The notes: generated by a model not told the origin, from the sequence alone. 55,627 nucleotides of DNA from Kangiellaceae bacterium (GCA_026196875.1 JAPHTP010000056.1:1-55627); one strand, 5' to 3'. Positions 27,084 to 36,388 are shown, counted from the stretch's first letter. Translations and numbers: made by a program.

Positions 27084-28049
27084 ATGAGCGACCAAGAAGA
27101 ATGTAATTGCCCCCCCAAAGGCCTCCCTCAATACATGGGGACCTTTGCTGATTTAATGGCATTGTTAATGTGCTTTTTTGTGCTGCTTCTTTCTTTTTCT
27201 GAAATGGACGTGCTGAAGTTCAAGCAAATTGCAGGTTCAATGCAGTTTGCGTTCGGCGTACAAAACAAAGTAGACGTTAAAGACATACCTAAAGGGACGA
27301 GCATAATCGCCCAGGAATTTTCTCCAGGTAAACCTAAGCCGACGGTAATAGAAGCGGTAATGCAGCAGACAATAGATATCACTAAAGAGACTTTGGAATT
27401 CGACGAACCGGACGAAGATGATCCTTCGGAAGGTGAAGGAGAGCAATCAAATAAAGGCCAGGGCGAACAGGAGCAATTAGGTACACCAAACGAAACAGCC
27501 CATGAAACAGCAGAAGAAAAAGCAGCTCGTTTAGCCAAACAACAAGAAGAAGCAGAAGCATTGGCCCAATCTATTGCAGAAGAGCTGTCCCAAGAAATCA
27601 TTGACGGTCAAATAGAATTATTAGCCAAGGGCGCGTACGTTGTGATCCGGATAAGGGAAAAGGGCTCCTTCGCTTCTGCATCGGATACCATTGAACAGCA
27701 ATTTATCCCTGTACTCGGTAAAATCGAAACCATATTAAGCGACACTAGCGGCGAAATACGGGTTGCCGGACACACAGATGATCTGCCTATTAACAATGAA
27801 TTCTTTCGTTCAAACTGGGAATTGTCTGGAGCTAGAGCGGGTTCTGTTACCCGAGAATTGTTACGTAATAAAGTGCTTGATAGAAATCGATTTGTAATTA
27901 ATGGTTACGCGGATACCAAACCTATTGCCACAAACTCAACTCGCGAAGGGCGCGCTACCAACAGGAGAGTCGAAATAGTCATCGTACAAGGTGAACGGCC
28001 AGAAGCGGATGTGGTTGGCGTAGGACTTGATGAGCCCGAAGAGAATTAA
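27084..28049 (+). CDS. pomB: Flagellar stator protein PomB (sodium-type MotB)
   Basis: 321 residues. The N-terminus CNCPPKGLPQYMGTFADLMA and a single helix (about 20-40) contain the ion-binding Asp23, and the plug region SEMDVLKFKQIAGSM closely follows Vibrio PomB. The C-terminal OmpA-like domain (AGHTDDLPI, ANRRVEI-type end TNRRVEIVI) binds peptidoglycan. The linker between them (about residues 110-175) is unusually acidic and glutamine-rich, with a coiled-coil-like stretch. The gene starts 54 bp after pomA and completes the stator pair; no other flagellar structural genes adjoin. Confidence 0.95.
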   Translation: MSDQEECNCPPKGLPQYMGTFADLMALLMCFFVLLLSFSEMDVLKFKQIAGSMQFAFGVQNKVDVKDIPKGTSIIAQEFSPGKPKPTVIEAVMQQTIDITKETLEFDEPDEDDPSEGEGEQSNKGQGEQEQLGTPNETAHETAEEKAARLAKQQEEAEALAQSIAEELSQEIIDGQIELLAKGAYVVIRIREKGSFASASDTIEQQFIPVLGKIETILSDTSGEIRVAGHTDDLPINNEFFRSNWELSGARAGSVTRELLRNKVLDRNRFVINGYADTKPIATNSTREGRATNRRVEIVIVQGERPEADVVGVGLDEPEEN

Positions 28050-28127
28050 CAAGATCAACAAGAGTAGCTAGGTTGCAAAAAACTGCCGTTCGATCTCTGG
28101 ATTGGCTTTATTTCAGCCATAAAAGGG

Positions 28128-28397
28128 TTATTCTTTGGGGAACATTTGCTGATGCCAGTGTTTTACTTGCGCAAAATCAAATATCCAATCATGTGTTTGA
28201 TCGCCTCTTTGCTCGACCGGCATGCCATCGCGGATCCATCTTTCGATGGTAGTGATCGTTACATCCATTACACTCGCCAAAGAATCTTTACCAACAATTT
28301 TATCATCAGGCGAAAAGCCAAACTGCTGATTTATTTCAGATCTATTTTGTCGTCTCTTTGCTTGGCGCAAATAATTGGAACTTCTCATAACACACAT
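28128..28397 (-). CDS. Small DNA-binding protein with Nu1/MerR-like helix-turn-helix
   Basis: 89 residues. The centre reads SLASVMDVTITTIERWIRDGMPV followed by FDFAQVKHWHQQ, the pattern of a phage Nu1/terminase small subunit or MerR-type winged helix in which a recognition helix precedes a DW/FD-x-x-x-VxxW strand. The N-terminus is basic (YLRQAKRRQNR). A second ATG three codons in (28388) is an equally good start. No other phage gene is nearby, so it may be a domesticated regulator. It converges with pomB. Confidence 0.6.
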   Translation of the reverse strand: MCVMRSSNYLRQAKRRQNRSEINQQFGFSPDDKIVGKDSLASVMDVTITTIERWIRDGMPVEQRGDQTHDWIFDFAQVKHWHQQMFPKE

Positions 28398-28712
28398 CCG
28401 ACCACGAGTACCTATCTTAAATATAGATCAGAATTCGGTTAATAAAAGTCAAAAAAATATTGAATTTTTGAAATTGAGATGTAAGTCAAATAGTTAGCAG
28501 ATGTTCGACCAGCAATGCAAAGACAAGATTGTATAAGGACCATTATTCATAGAATATTTGCTTATGTATGTAACGCTTTTAAATTTGAAGTGCTAACCCA
28601 AAATAAGTTAAGAGCTAATTCAGTCGTTTCAATTCTTGTTTCGGCCAAACATTATCTATCTTTGTAAAATTCACATAGAATCAGCAAACAAATTGATTAT
28701 GAGCACTAATAC
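28398..28712. other. 315-bp intergenic region, no feature recognised
   Basis: An AT-rich spacer between two diverging genes, the Nu1-like gene and yhhN. It should hold both promoters, but I see no convincing -35/-10 pair, hairpin or small gene. Confidence 0.5.
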
Positions 28713-29402
28713 ATGTACCTGATACTGTCAGCATTGGTCTTAAGCCTGACACTATTGCTAACGGCGGAATTCAATCTAACCCGGGATTTAGCGACTACAA
28801 AAGACAGACAGTTTTCAATGCTATCCGGGGTATCAAAATTCTTCGCTTCCAGCCTGTTTATCTGTTTTTTTCTGTATTTGATTTTAGCTGACTCTGTGAC
28901 TGGTTTTAGTCAAGTGACTTATTGGGTTTTGATTGGCCTGATATTTTCGATGTTAGGCGACTTGTTGCTAATTCCACGTAATAACAAACGCTCCTTTTTA
29001 CTTGGGATCGCGGCTTTTGCAATTGCCCACCTCGCATATATGGCGGCATTTATTCCTCTTCCCAGAGAAAACTCATCACTCATTTACGTGTCCGTTGCCA
29101 CCGCAATCTTCGGGCTTGTCGCCTATGCTTGGCTCAAACCTCACTTAGCTCAGCTATTTCGATTTATGGTCCCCGGCTACGTCATGATTATTTGTGCGAT
29201 GGTAATTTCGGCAGCTAGTGTGGGCTTGTCAATCGACAATTACTGGGTTACTGGCGGCGTTATCATATTTGCAATTTCGGACCTGTTTGTTGCTCGAAAC
29301 AGGTTTGTTAGTCCCGGTTTTGTAAACCGGCTATTTGGGCTACCACTTTACTATCTTGCCCAGCTAATGATTGGAGTAGGAGCCATTGAAATCGTAAATT
29401 AG
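28713..29402 (+). CDS. YhhN-family membrane protein (lysoplasmalogenase-like)
   Basis: 229 residues with about eight hydrophobic helices. Family motifs are GDLLLIP after the third helix, FLLGIAAFAIAHLAYMAAF, a conserved SDLFVARNRF near residue 190, and PLYYLAQLMIG at the C-terminus. The family includes TMEM86B lysoplasmalogenase, which cleaves the vinyl ether of lysoplasmalogens; bacterial members are often only predicted to do so. It is monocistronic, 214 bp upstream of glnS. Confidence 0.85.
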   Translation: MYLILSALVLSLTLLLTAEFNLTRDLATTKDRQFSMLSGVSKFFASSLFICFFLYLILADSVTGFSQVTYWVLIGLIFSMLGDLLLIPRNNKRSFLLGIAAFAIAHLAYMAAFIPLPRENSSLIYVSVATAIFGLVAYAWLKPHLAQLFRFMVPGYVMIICAMVISAASVGLSIDNYWVTGGVIIFAISDLFVARNRFVSPGFVNRLFGLPLYYLAQLMIGVGAIEIVN

Positions 29403-29616
29403 GGCCCCAATATCAAAACACAGATACTGAAACAACTTGTTCGAGATTACTGGTTAGTTAAAGATTGCTAAATAAATGGCAAAAATGGTGTGTTTGGGGC
29501 TACGCGAGTCTTATATTCTGGGTTAAAATCGCCCATTCGTGAAGATGATCACTAGTGATACCAATGCCAATCACGTTAATCCATTTAAAACACTTGATAT
29601 AGAGAATATAAATTAC

Positions 29617-31293
29617 ATGAGCACTGAAGTGAATAAACCGGCCAACTTTATCCGTAATATCATTGAATCAGATCTAGACTCGGGTAAACATCAATCGGTA
29701 CAAACACGATTCCCACCAGAGCCTAATGGTTTTTTACATGTTGGGCACGCTAAGTCCATTTGCATAAACTTCGGTTTTGCACAGGACTATCAGGGCTTGT
29801 GTAATTTAAGATTTGACGATACCAACCCGGCGAAGGAAGAACTGGCTTACGCAGAAGCGATAGCGGCGGATGTTAAGTGGCTTGGCTTTGATTGGTCTGG
29901 TGAGATTCGGCATGCAGCAGATTATTTTGACCAATTGTATACCTATGCTGAAGAGCTAATCCAAAAGGGGTTGGCTTATGTGGACGAGCTCAATACAGAT
30001 CAAATGAAAGAATATCGCGGCACTTTTGAAAAGCCAGGCAAAGAAAGTCCTTTTCGTAATCGAAGCGTAGATGAAAATCTTGATCTGTTCCGTCGCATGA
30101 AAGCAGGCGAATTTGAAGATGGCGCTCTGTCGCTTCGCGCCAAGATAGATATGGCTTCGCCTAATATGAATATGCGCGACCCAGTAATATACCGAATCAA
30201 ACGCCAACATCACATTCGCACCGGCGATAAGTGGTGCATCTATCCGATGTACGATTTTACCCACTGTATTTCAGACGCATTGGAAGGTATTACTCATTCA
30301 TTATGTACTTTGGAATTTGAAGACCATCGTCCGCTGTACGATTGGGTGTTAGATAACATCAGTATTGGTTGCCACCCTCAGCAAATTGAATTCTCACGCT
30401 TGAACCTGGAACATACCATTACTAGTAAGCGCAAGCTGAATGAACTGGTTACTGAAGGTCATGTTGAGGGTTGGGATGATCCTAGAATGCCAACAATTTC
30501 TGGTATGCGACGTCGCGGTTTTACACCGACCGCAATACGGGACTTTGTACAACGTACTGGCGTGACTAAAAAAGTTCATACAGTAGAGATGAGCTTGCTG
30601 GAAAATTCGGTTCGCGAAGACTTAGGCGACAATGCTCCGCGTGCTATGGCAGTCCTTAATCCATTAAAAGTAACGCTTACTAACTATCCAGAAGACAAGA
30701 TTGAAGAACTTTCTTCGCCCAATCACCCACAGAAAGAGGAAATGGGTAAGCGTACTATCTATATGTCAAAGACAGTTTATATAGACCAGGATGACTTCAG
30801 AGAAGAAGCAAACAAGAAATACAAACGCCTAGTATTGGGTAAAGCCGTACGTTTGAGGAATTCTTACGTTATTACTTGCAACGAAGTGGTTAAAGACGAC
30901 GCAGGCAATATCATCGAATTACTTTGTAGTTATGATGAAAATACTTTGGGTAAAAACCCGGAAGGATATAAAGCCAAGGGCGTTATCCATTGGGTATCAG
31001 CAGAGAAATCCCTGCCGGCTAAAGTTCGTTTATACGACCGCCTGTTTAACATACCCAACCCTGGCTCAGCCGAAGACTTTTTAACAACGATTAATCCAGA
31101 TTCACTGCAGGTGATTGAGGATGCGCGTGTTGAAATGAGTTTGGGCGATGCAAAACCTGAAGATACTTTCCAGTTCGAACGAGAAGGTTATTTCTGCGCT
31201 GATCGCTACGAGCATAAGAAAGGACACTTAGTGTTTAATCGAACAGTAACCTTGCGAGATAGTTGGGCTAAAATTGAAGCTAAGCAAGGATAG
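29617..31293 (+). CDS. glnS: Glutaminyl-tRNA synthetase
   Basis: 558 residues from the ATG at 29617, matching the usual start ([16 protein letters not shown]); a longer frame opens at a GTG at 29539 but adds 26 residues unlike the family. Class I signatures are [12 protein letters not shown] (33-44, HIGH motif) and the KMSKS-equivalent TSKRK (269-273). It charges tRNA-Gln directly, so the cell need not rely on the GatCAB route for glutamine. A strong terminator follows 33 bp after the stop. Confidence 0.96.
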   Translation: MSTEVNKPANFIRNIIESDLDSGKHQSVQTRFPPEPNGFLHVGHAKSICINFGFAQDYQGLCNLRFDDTNPAKEELAYAEAIAADVKWLGFDWSGEIRHAADYFDQLYTYAEELIQKGLAYVDELNTDQMKEYRGTFEKPGKESPFRNRSVDENLDLFRRMKAGEFEDGALSLRAKIDMASPNMNMRDPVIYRIKRQHHIRTGDKWCIYPMYDFTHCISDALEGITHSLCTLEFEDHRPLYDWVLDNISIGCHPQQIEFSRLNLEHTITSKRKLNELVTEGHVEGWDDPRMPTISGMRRRGFTPTAIRDFVQRTGVTKKVHTVEMSLLENSVREDLGDNAPRAMAVLNPLKVTLTNYPEDKIEELSSPNHPQKEEMGKRTIYMSKTVYIDQDDFREEANKKYKRLVLGKAVRLRNSYVITCNEVVKDDAGNIIELLCSYDENTLGKNPEGYKAKGVIHWVSAEKSLPAKVRLYDRLFNIPNPGSAEDFLTTINPDSLQVIEDARVEMSLGDAKPEDTFQFEREGYFCADRYEHKKGHLVFNRTVTLRDSWAKIEAKQG

Positions 31294-31326
31294 CCTAGCT
31301 TTGAATGACGCTTAGTTAAAGTTAAG

Positions 31327-31352
31327 ATCCCCGCTTATGCGGGGATTTTTTT
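31327..31352 (+). terminator. Rho-independent terminator of glnS
   Basis: ATCCCCGC-TTAT-GCGGGGAT, an 8-bp GC-rich stem with a 4-nt loop, runs straight into seven T. It is the clearest terminator in the window. Confidence 0.93.
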
Positions 31353-31365
31353 AGATAGGTTAATT

Positions 31366-31521
31366 TTGAAAAATAAAATCAAACCCAGTTACATCGTTTT
31401 ATTTGTTGTTATTTTGATATTGGTTATTTTGCTAAAACTAAACATTTTTGCTCTACTTTCACCGCCTAAAATTGAGCATCAATCTAGCATGTCAGTTAAC
31501 TACGCAAGCAAACCTATTTAG
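31366..31521 (+). CDS. Candidate small single-pass membrane protein
   Basis: A 51-residue frame starting at TTG, KNKIKPSYIVLFVVILILVI at the N-terminus, giving one strong hydrophobic helix (about residues 9-24) flanked by lysines, with a short polar tail. TAGG lies 6 nt before the start. It begins 13 bp after the glnS terminator and its stop abuts the stop of the convergent DUF1801 gene with no gap, which is what a real gene would do. There is no homology I can recognise, and the TTG start and short length keep confidence low. Confidence 0.4.
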   Translation: MKNKIKPSYIVLFVVILILVILLKLNIFALLSPPKIEHQSSMSVNYASKPI

Positions 31522-31947
31522 TTAAACTCTAGGCGCTTCACCAAGCAAGGGCATAACCTTTAAGGAATGATAGCGGAAAGCTAGTTCTATGCAGTGACCG
31601 ATAATTTGCTCGGGCCAAGGCTCTTTTATTTTCAATTCAAGGGCTCGATTTCCGTGCAAAACCAGCTCTCTTGGATAAAGCTCCCTAAATGTCGCTACCA
31701 GTTTGGTATTGCAGTTAAAGTAAATAAAAATGCTGTCCTTAAATTTTTCTTTCCAGTCGATTCGAATCGGGCTGCCTTTCTTAACACTATAACTTAGCTC
31801 TCCCCACTTGATCGACTCTTCCACTTGACTCATTTGTAAATCTTCCGCTGTCGCAAGTATTAGTTCTCTTAATTCAGCCAGCCTCCTTTGAATTAACTTA
31901 GGATACTGCTTAGTCTTTTCTTCGAAGATATCTACACTCATAGTCAT
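31522..31947 (-). CDS. DUF1801 domain protein
   Basis: 141 residues of the DUF1801 (YdhG-like) fold: a helical start (YPKLIQRRLAELRELILATAE), EESIKWGELSYSVKKGSPIRIDWKE-like centre around residues 43-67, and an FIYFNCNTKLVATFRELYP strand-helix. The function is unknown; the family is small, cytoplasmic and often of unclear metal or ligand binding. Its ATG overlaps the TGA of the ThrE gene by four bases, so the two are translationally coupled. Confidence 0.75.
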   Translation of the reverse strand: MTMSVDIFEEKTKQYPKLIQRRLAELRELILATAEDLQMSQVEESIKWGELSYSVKKGSPIRIDWKEKFKDSIFIYFNCNTKLVATFRELYPRELVLHGNRALELKIKEPWPEQIIGHCIELAFRYHSLKVMPLLGEAPRV

Positions 31948-33218
31948 TTTTTGCTAGGGGGAATGATTAACGAAGCGACGAGCAAACCAGTTACTAAGGC
32001 TACTGCAACAAAACTCATTTTAAACGCAGTATCCAATCCTTCGATAATATTTTTTTCTACCAGTAAAGAAAGGCTCTGAAATCCCACACTCCCTGGCACC
32101 AACAAAATAATACCAGGCATCAACATAACAGAGCGGGTTACTTTGAAAAGCCGTTCAAACAAATTCGATGCTAGCCCCATGGTTAGGGCACCAACAAATG
32201 ATCCCATAACTGCTCCAAGATGCAAAGCCCCAAAAACTGTCGAACCATAGGCAATCACACCAGCTAGTGAGACCCAAATGAAGTCCTTTGGCCTACTTTG
32301 AAATAGAAAGAACAATCCAGTACTAGCGAGGAAAATCGCCCCCCACTCCGTCCAGTAAGGTAAGAATATCTGAAGCTCAACTTCAGTCGCTGGAAATAAA
32401 CCTCCTCCGATACCGTTACCTATCGCAACCCCAAAGCCAATTTGCATAAATATCGTTCCGGCGGATAGCAGACGCGCCGTTCCAGAAACCATATTCTGAC
32501 GAGCTAGCTCAGCAATGGCGGTAGTTAACAATAACCCTGGGACTAGAACTATTACGCCAGATAAAGTTGCAATGTATGGAGAAGCTAGCCAGCCTAAATG
32601 TGCAACAAAGCTGGCAGCAAGTGCCGATATCATTGCTGCAATGGTTGGAAACAAGAACTTAGAATTCTCAGTGCGTAAAAGTCTCACGGCTATAAAACCA
32701 ATAAGTAAGCCAATCGCAAACGCGACAACTATTTCTCCCACCGCACCGCCAAGTATTCTAGCAATGGCACCCGACAGTAATCCAAATCCAGCGATTAAAT
32801 AAGGCGCTCCGAATCGAATGGGCGAAGAACCAATCTTCTTTAATTTTTTGGCACCGTCTTCTACACTCAGTTCACCTGCAGTCACCAGCTCTACAACGTC
32901 GTCGACCTGAATTTGCCTTTCTAAATTTACCTCACCAGGCTCTACACGAAACACATAAGTTTTAGGCTCCGGCTCCTCCGGATGAGAAAAACTCATGATG
33001 ATGTTGGTGGGCTGGGATAAACACTGGACACCGAATCCCAGCCTTTCGCCGACCACTCGCATGTTATTTTCTAGCTCATAAGCAGTCATGCCATAGGTGT
33101 GCAAGGCCTTCGCAAGACGCAACATAAATCCAATCGGTAATGTTCTCTCGGGAAAATTCGGCTGTTTATCTAACGAATAATTATCAAGCGAATAGTTATC
33201 TAGGAGGTCAAACGACAT
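31944..33218 (-). CDS. Threonine/serine exporter family protein (ThrE, fused form)
   Basis: 424 residues. The N-terminal cytoplasmic DUF1212 domain (about 25-135, with the GMTAYELENNM motif) is followed by about ten hydrophobic helices covering both ThrE halves, which in other bacteria are two proteins. Corynebacterium ThrE exports threonine and serine with the proton gradient. The N-terminus carries a short direct repeat (LDNYSLDNYSLD). It is the first gene of a pair with DUF1801. Confidence 0.87.
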   Translation of the reverse strand: MSFDLLDNYSLDNYSLDKQPNFPERTLPIGFMLRLAKALHTYGMTAYELENNMRVVGERLGFGVQCLSQPTNIIMSFSHPEEPEPKTYVFRVEPGEVNLERQIQVDDVVELVTAGELSVEDGAKKLKKIGSSPIRFGAPYLIAGFGLLSGAIARILGGAVGEIVVAFAIGLLIGFIAVRLLRTENSKFLFPTIAAMISALAASFVAHLGWLASPYIATLSGVIVLVPGLLLTTAIAELARQNMVSGTARLLSAGTIFMQIGFGVAIGNGIGGGLFPATEVELQIFLPYWTEWGAIFLASTGLFFLFQSRPKDFIWVSLAGVIAYGSTVFGALHLGAVMGSFVGALTMGLASNLFERLFKVTRSVMLMPGIILLVPGSVGFQSLSLLVEKNIIEGLDTAFKMSFVAVALVTGLLVASLIIPPSKK

Positions 33219-33355
33219 AAGTTATGCAGCTGTCGTGAAATTAACTTAAGTTAAAGTTTAATTCATTTTAAACCAAAGCATTAGATTCTTTTATTTGAAG
33301 GGATAGAGATGTTTCTCCAAGCCCCTTTTTTTATAGAGGCATAGCGCGAGAAAGG

Positions 33356-33712
33356 CTACGCAGGTCTATCATCAATAAGGTCGTCAGCATCTTCAACTAG
33401 TACCGCTGTCCCATAGACCATCAGCTCTGCCGCACCATAAGTAATTTGCGAAGTCGAAAAGTGCAGCCCCACAATGGCGTTACCGCCGAGCTCGCGCGCA
33501 TCATCCATTATTCGATCAAGCACCTGCTCGCGACTTTCTGCCATTAATTTAGTGTATTCATGAATTTCGCCACCAACTAAGCTACGCAGTTTAGCCAAAA
33601 TATCATGACCAATATGGCGAGTTCTGATTGTCGTGCCGCGCACCAGCCCGACGTGTTTTACAATTCTTTTTCCATAAATAAATTCTGTGGTAGATAAAAT
33701 GACCCGACTCAT
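33356..33712 (-). CDS. YbjQ/UPF0145 family protein
   Basis: 118 residues matching YbjQ (DUF74): ILSTTEFIYGKRIVKHVGLV, then ARELGGNAIVGLHFSTS and a closing LMVYGTAVLV. The family forms a pentamer and is annotated as putative heavy-metal binding, though its role is unproven. Its ATG overlaps the TGA of the putative anti-sigma gene by four bases, so it is made with the ECF sigma and anti-sigma proteins. That context suggests a part in envelope or metal stress sensing, which is inference. Confidence 0.85.
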   Translation of the reverse strand: MSRVILSTTEFIYGKRIVKHVGLVRGTTIRTRHIGHDILAKLRSLVGGEIHEYTKLMAESREQVLDRIMDDARELGGNAIVGLHFSTSQITYGAAELMVYGTAVLVEDADDLIDDRPA

Positions 33713-34161
33713 ATTTTCACCCGCTTATATTTGTCTTTTTTCATGCTGATCAATCGTTGCCTTAACACACTGAACAGCAGCAACAATGTGCCACTACCAA
33801 CTGCTCCGACTAATACTTTTTCTAACAACCCTATCGCGGGATTGGTAAATATCTTATAGAAAGTAAAGCCGATAACGAAAACGGCACTCACGGCAATCAG
33901 CGCAAAACCAAAAATTCGAGACGTTTTTGCGACGGGCTCCTCAAACAATTTATCTAGATGTTCGAGCTCCTGCTCTTGCAAACTCAAGGATTGGATTTCA
34001 GAGCGCATCATCGAAAGTTCTTGATAAAGGCTCTTATATTCTGGATCTGTCTCAATCAATAGCGACACTCTTTGTGCTTCTTGCTGAGTCAGCTCACCAT
34101 CTAAATAGCCAGATAGCTTTTCAAACTTTTCGTCGTTCATTTCTGTTTGCTCAACATTCAT
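33709..34161 (-). CDS. Putative transmembrane anti-sigma factor
   Basis: 150 residues. An N-terminal cytoplasmic helix pair (KFEKLSGYLDGELTQQEAQ, resembling the anti-sigma YLDGEL start but without the zinc-finger H-x3-C-x2-C) is followed by a coiled segment and two membrane helices (about 84-102 and 113-130), then a basic tail. It overlaps the sigma gene stop and the ybjQ-like start by four bases each. The role as inhibitor of the ECF sigma factor is from gene order and architecture. Confidence 0.75.
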   Translation of the reverse strand: MNVEQTEMNDEKFEKLSGYLDGELTQQEAQRVSLLIETDPEYKSLYQELSMMRSEIQSLSLQEQELEHLDKLFEEPVAKTSRIFGFALIAVSAVFVIGFTFYKIFTNPAIGLLEKVLVGAVGSGTLLLLFSVLRQRLISMKKDKYKRVKI

Positions 34162-34673
34162 TGCTCGCCTCCCAAAGAAAATTCCTTCTTTACAAGAATT
34201 TCTCTAAGCGCCATCCGCGCGCGGTGAAGTCTGGACATAACGGAACCGTTAGCAATTCCTAGAATTTTTGCTATATCGGCATAGCTAAAATTATGGTAAT
34301 CACGCAATAAAATGATTTCTTTTTGTTGCATGTTTAGTTGGTTGATCGCCTGCTCCAAGGTCTCTTTGAGCTGCATCTGCTGTAAAGATTTATCTGGCTC
34401 TGATGAAAGAGGAGCACTGGAATGATATTCCTCGTGAGCAACCTTAGGTACTCTTTGTTGGTGTCGAAGTATATCGATGGACTTATTTCGAACTACGGTA
34501 AACAACCAGGGTTTAAATTCGGGGTGATCTAACGCTGGAGCGTTGGCATGATTAATCCCTTTTTCAATTGATGCTTGAACTACTTCCAAAGCGTCATCGG
34601 GATTATTTAGTAGTCGTAGTGCCAGGGAATAAGCCTGTTTGCGACATTCGTCAAATTCTTCGGACACCTGCAT
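34158..34673 (-). CDS. ECF-type RNA polymerase sigma factor
   Basis: 171 residues from the ATG at 34673, chosen because AAAGGA lies 7 nt upstream; upstream in-frame starts up to 34715 lack such a site. Region 2 is about residues 8-72 (AYSLALRLLNNPDDALEVVQ, FKPWLFTVVRNKSIDILRH) and region 4 is at about 105-155 (LNMQQKEIILLRDYHNFSY, IAKILGIANGSVMSRLHRAR). Such factors redirect RNA polymerase to stress genes. It starts a three-gene unit with the anti-sigma and ybjQ-like genes. I see no clear autoregulatory GGAAC-type promoter upstream. Confidence 0.9.
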   Translation of the reverse strand: MQVSEEFDECRKQAYSLALRLLNNPDDALEVVQASIEKGINHANAPALDHPEFKPWLFTVVRNKSIDILRHQQRVPKVAHEEYHSSAPLSSEPDKSLQQMQLKETLEQAINQLNMQQKEIILLRDYHNFSYADIAKILGIANGSVMSRLHRARMALREILVKKEFSLGGEQ

Positions 34674-34924
34674 GGTGTATTCCTTTATTTCTGTCATTTC
34701 TGCTAAAGCCATCAAATAGTACGCTATCTCTTGCTAAAGTGGTATTGGAAAAATGACACAAAGTGTTTAAGAATCTTATAGTTAGCCGGAGCTCTTTTAG
34801 ACTTTCAAGTAAAAGGGTCCCCAAAACACTATGTGCATGGGGAATCAACGTGTGACGAAATAGCTTATTCCGAATTTTAAGCAACAAATCGGATTATTTT
34901 GAAATCGGCTTTGGTTTGAGCAGC

Positions 34925-35995
34925 TTACAGAAATTTTACCGCATAAACCGGTGGCAAGTGGTTACTAACGCAGCCCCAACTCTCCCCCAAGTCTTCACTT
35001 ATCCACAAATTACCAGTGGTCGACCCCATCAAAAGCTTTTCTCCGCTCGAATCTATATCCATTCCATGGCGGAAAACCAAGTCATAAGATAGTTCTTGAG
35101 GAAGCCCTTCACTTAACTGTTCGAAGCTCTCGCCGCCGTCAAGAGTCTGAGTAACAACCAACTTACCATCCACAGGAATTCGGCATTCGTCTTTAATCCC
35201 TGGAACAAACCAAGCTTTATTAGGATCTGTTGGGTGAACTGCAGTAGCAAAACCGAATACTGAAGGTGCAACGTCTTTAACTTCCTGCCAACTAGCAGCA
35301 TTATCGGTAGACTTGAAAATTCCATTATGGTGTTGAACCCACAAACAATCTGGCTCAGAAGCACACTGCACCATTAGATGAGGATCTTGAATGATTTGCT
35401 CAAATTCTTTTTCAGGCGGCATATATGCGGCACGCATTCCTTGCGCTGAAATTTGCCAAGTTTCTCCTTTGTCTTTTGTGACCCATACCCCGGCACAGGA
35501 TACAGCGACCTTCACTTCATTTGAGTCACGTGGGTCAACGCAAATTGAATGGATCCCAGCCTCATCAAACCCACCACCAAACCAACCTTGTTCTTGCTTT
35601 TTTTGCCATAAAAACTGATTTAACTGCCAGTTTTCTCCACCATCATCCGAATAAAACAACCCACCGGGGACAGTTCCTGCCCACAATCGATCGCTTGAGT
35701 CCGGCTCGGCGTAGGCAAGTGACCAGATTAATTTGAGAGAATCCCCTTCTTCCTTATTTTCTGTTTTGGGGTATGCGGGAGTGGCAATTTCTTGCCAAGA
35801 CTCACCATAATCATCCGAGCGATGTAATTTCACTCCGAAATGACCGTGATCAAGCGCGGCGAACCAGCGAACCCTATCCTTGGCCGCAAGCACCATTGAA
35901 ACCGGCACTCCGAGAAATCCTACCGGCTCAACTGTTTTGTCATGATTTAAACGAAACAATCCTTTACGAGTCGAGATTAAAGCAAGTGGTTTCAT
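34925..35995 (-). CDS. BNR/Asp-box beta-propeller protein
   Basis: 356 residues with six Asp-box turns of the S/T-x-D-x-G-x-T/S-W type: SDDYGESW, SDDGGENW, TKDKGETW, STDNAASW, TLDGGESF and SEDLGESW. It has no signal peptide, so it is cytoplasmic, unlike secreted sialidases with the same fold, and lacks an obvious sialidase FRIP motif. It starts 33 bp after the MoaD/ThiS-like gene, with ATGGAGG before its ATG. The pair also occurs in other proteobacteria as far as I recall. The function is unknown; the label glycosyl hydrolase often used for it is not supported by catalytic residues here. Confidence 0.8.
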   Translation of the reverse strand: MKPLALISTRKGLFRLNHDKTVEPVGFLGVPVSMVLAAKDRVRWFAALDHGHFGVKLHRSDDYGESWQEIATPAYPKTENKEEGDSLKLIWSLAYAEPDSSDRLWAGTVPGGLFYSDDGGENWQLNQFLWQKKQEQGWFGGGFDEAGIHSICVDPRDSNEVKVAVSCAGVWVTKDKGETWQISAQGMRAAYMPPEKEFEQIIQDPHLMVQCASEPDCLWVQHHNGIFKSTDNAASWQEVKDVAPSVFGFATAVHPTDPNKAWFVPGIKDECRIPVDGKLVVTQTLDGGESFEQLSEGLPQELSYDLVFRHGMDIDSSGEKLLMGSTTGNLWISEDLGESWGCVSNHLPPVYAVKFL

Positions 35996-36028
35996 AAAAC
36001 CTCCATTTAATTAGCCAGATATAACTTC

Positions 36029-36298
36029 TCATCCTCCCGATAATGCTTGTAGGACATATATTTCAGAATGCTGTTTTACAGGATCACTTAAGTGAATTCG
36101 GTCGTTTAACAGGTTATCATCCACTGAAATTAAGATATGTTTTCTTAACCGACCTTGGTCGTCGAGAATGTAAGTCCCCAAGCGCTCATATTGAGCAAAG
36201 ACTTTTTGCAAAGCTTCAGCAACAGTATTCGCATCGACCTCACAAGCAGGACAATCAATATGACGTACTAGGTTTTCGGTAAAAGTAACCTTGGGCAA
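36029..36298 (-). CDS. MoaD/ThiS-like sulfur carrier family protein
   Basis: 89 residues with a beta-grasp pattern (VTFTENLVRHIDCPACEVDA, TVAEALQKVFAQY, ILISVDDNLL) and the C-terminal ALSGG, the Gly-Gly end that sulfur carriers use for adenylation and thiocarboxylation. Two cysteines (CPAC) near residue 16 are unusual. No moaE, thiG, moeB or thiF is adjacent; its partner here is the beta-propeller 33 bp downstream. It may be a sulfur carrier for a dedicated pathway, or a ubiquitin-like tag on the propeller; this is inference. Confidence 0.8.
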   Translation of the reverse strand: MPKVTFTENLVRHIDCPACEVDANTVAEALQKVFAQYERLGTYILDDQGRLRKHILISVDDNLLNDRIHLSDPVKQHSEIYVLQALSGG

Positions 36299-36388
36299 TG
36301 TCTCAGATCCGAGTTAGCACTTAGCTCATTTGATTGTAGTTTTTTTATGCCGGAATTTCGATTAATTTTTGGGAGACTTGCTTACTGG

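Noticed and set aside
27128..27601. 157-codon minus-strand frame inside pomB
   Set aside because: Low-complexity serine/cysteine-rich shadow caused by the acidic codons of pomB.
28128..28397. Nu1-like gene as a sign of prophage
   Set aside because: No other phage gene, att-like repeat or tRNA lies near it; all neighbours are core genes.
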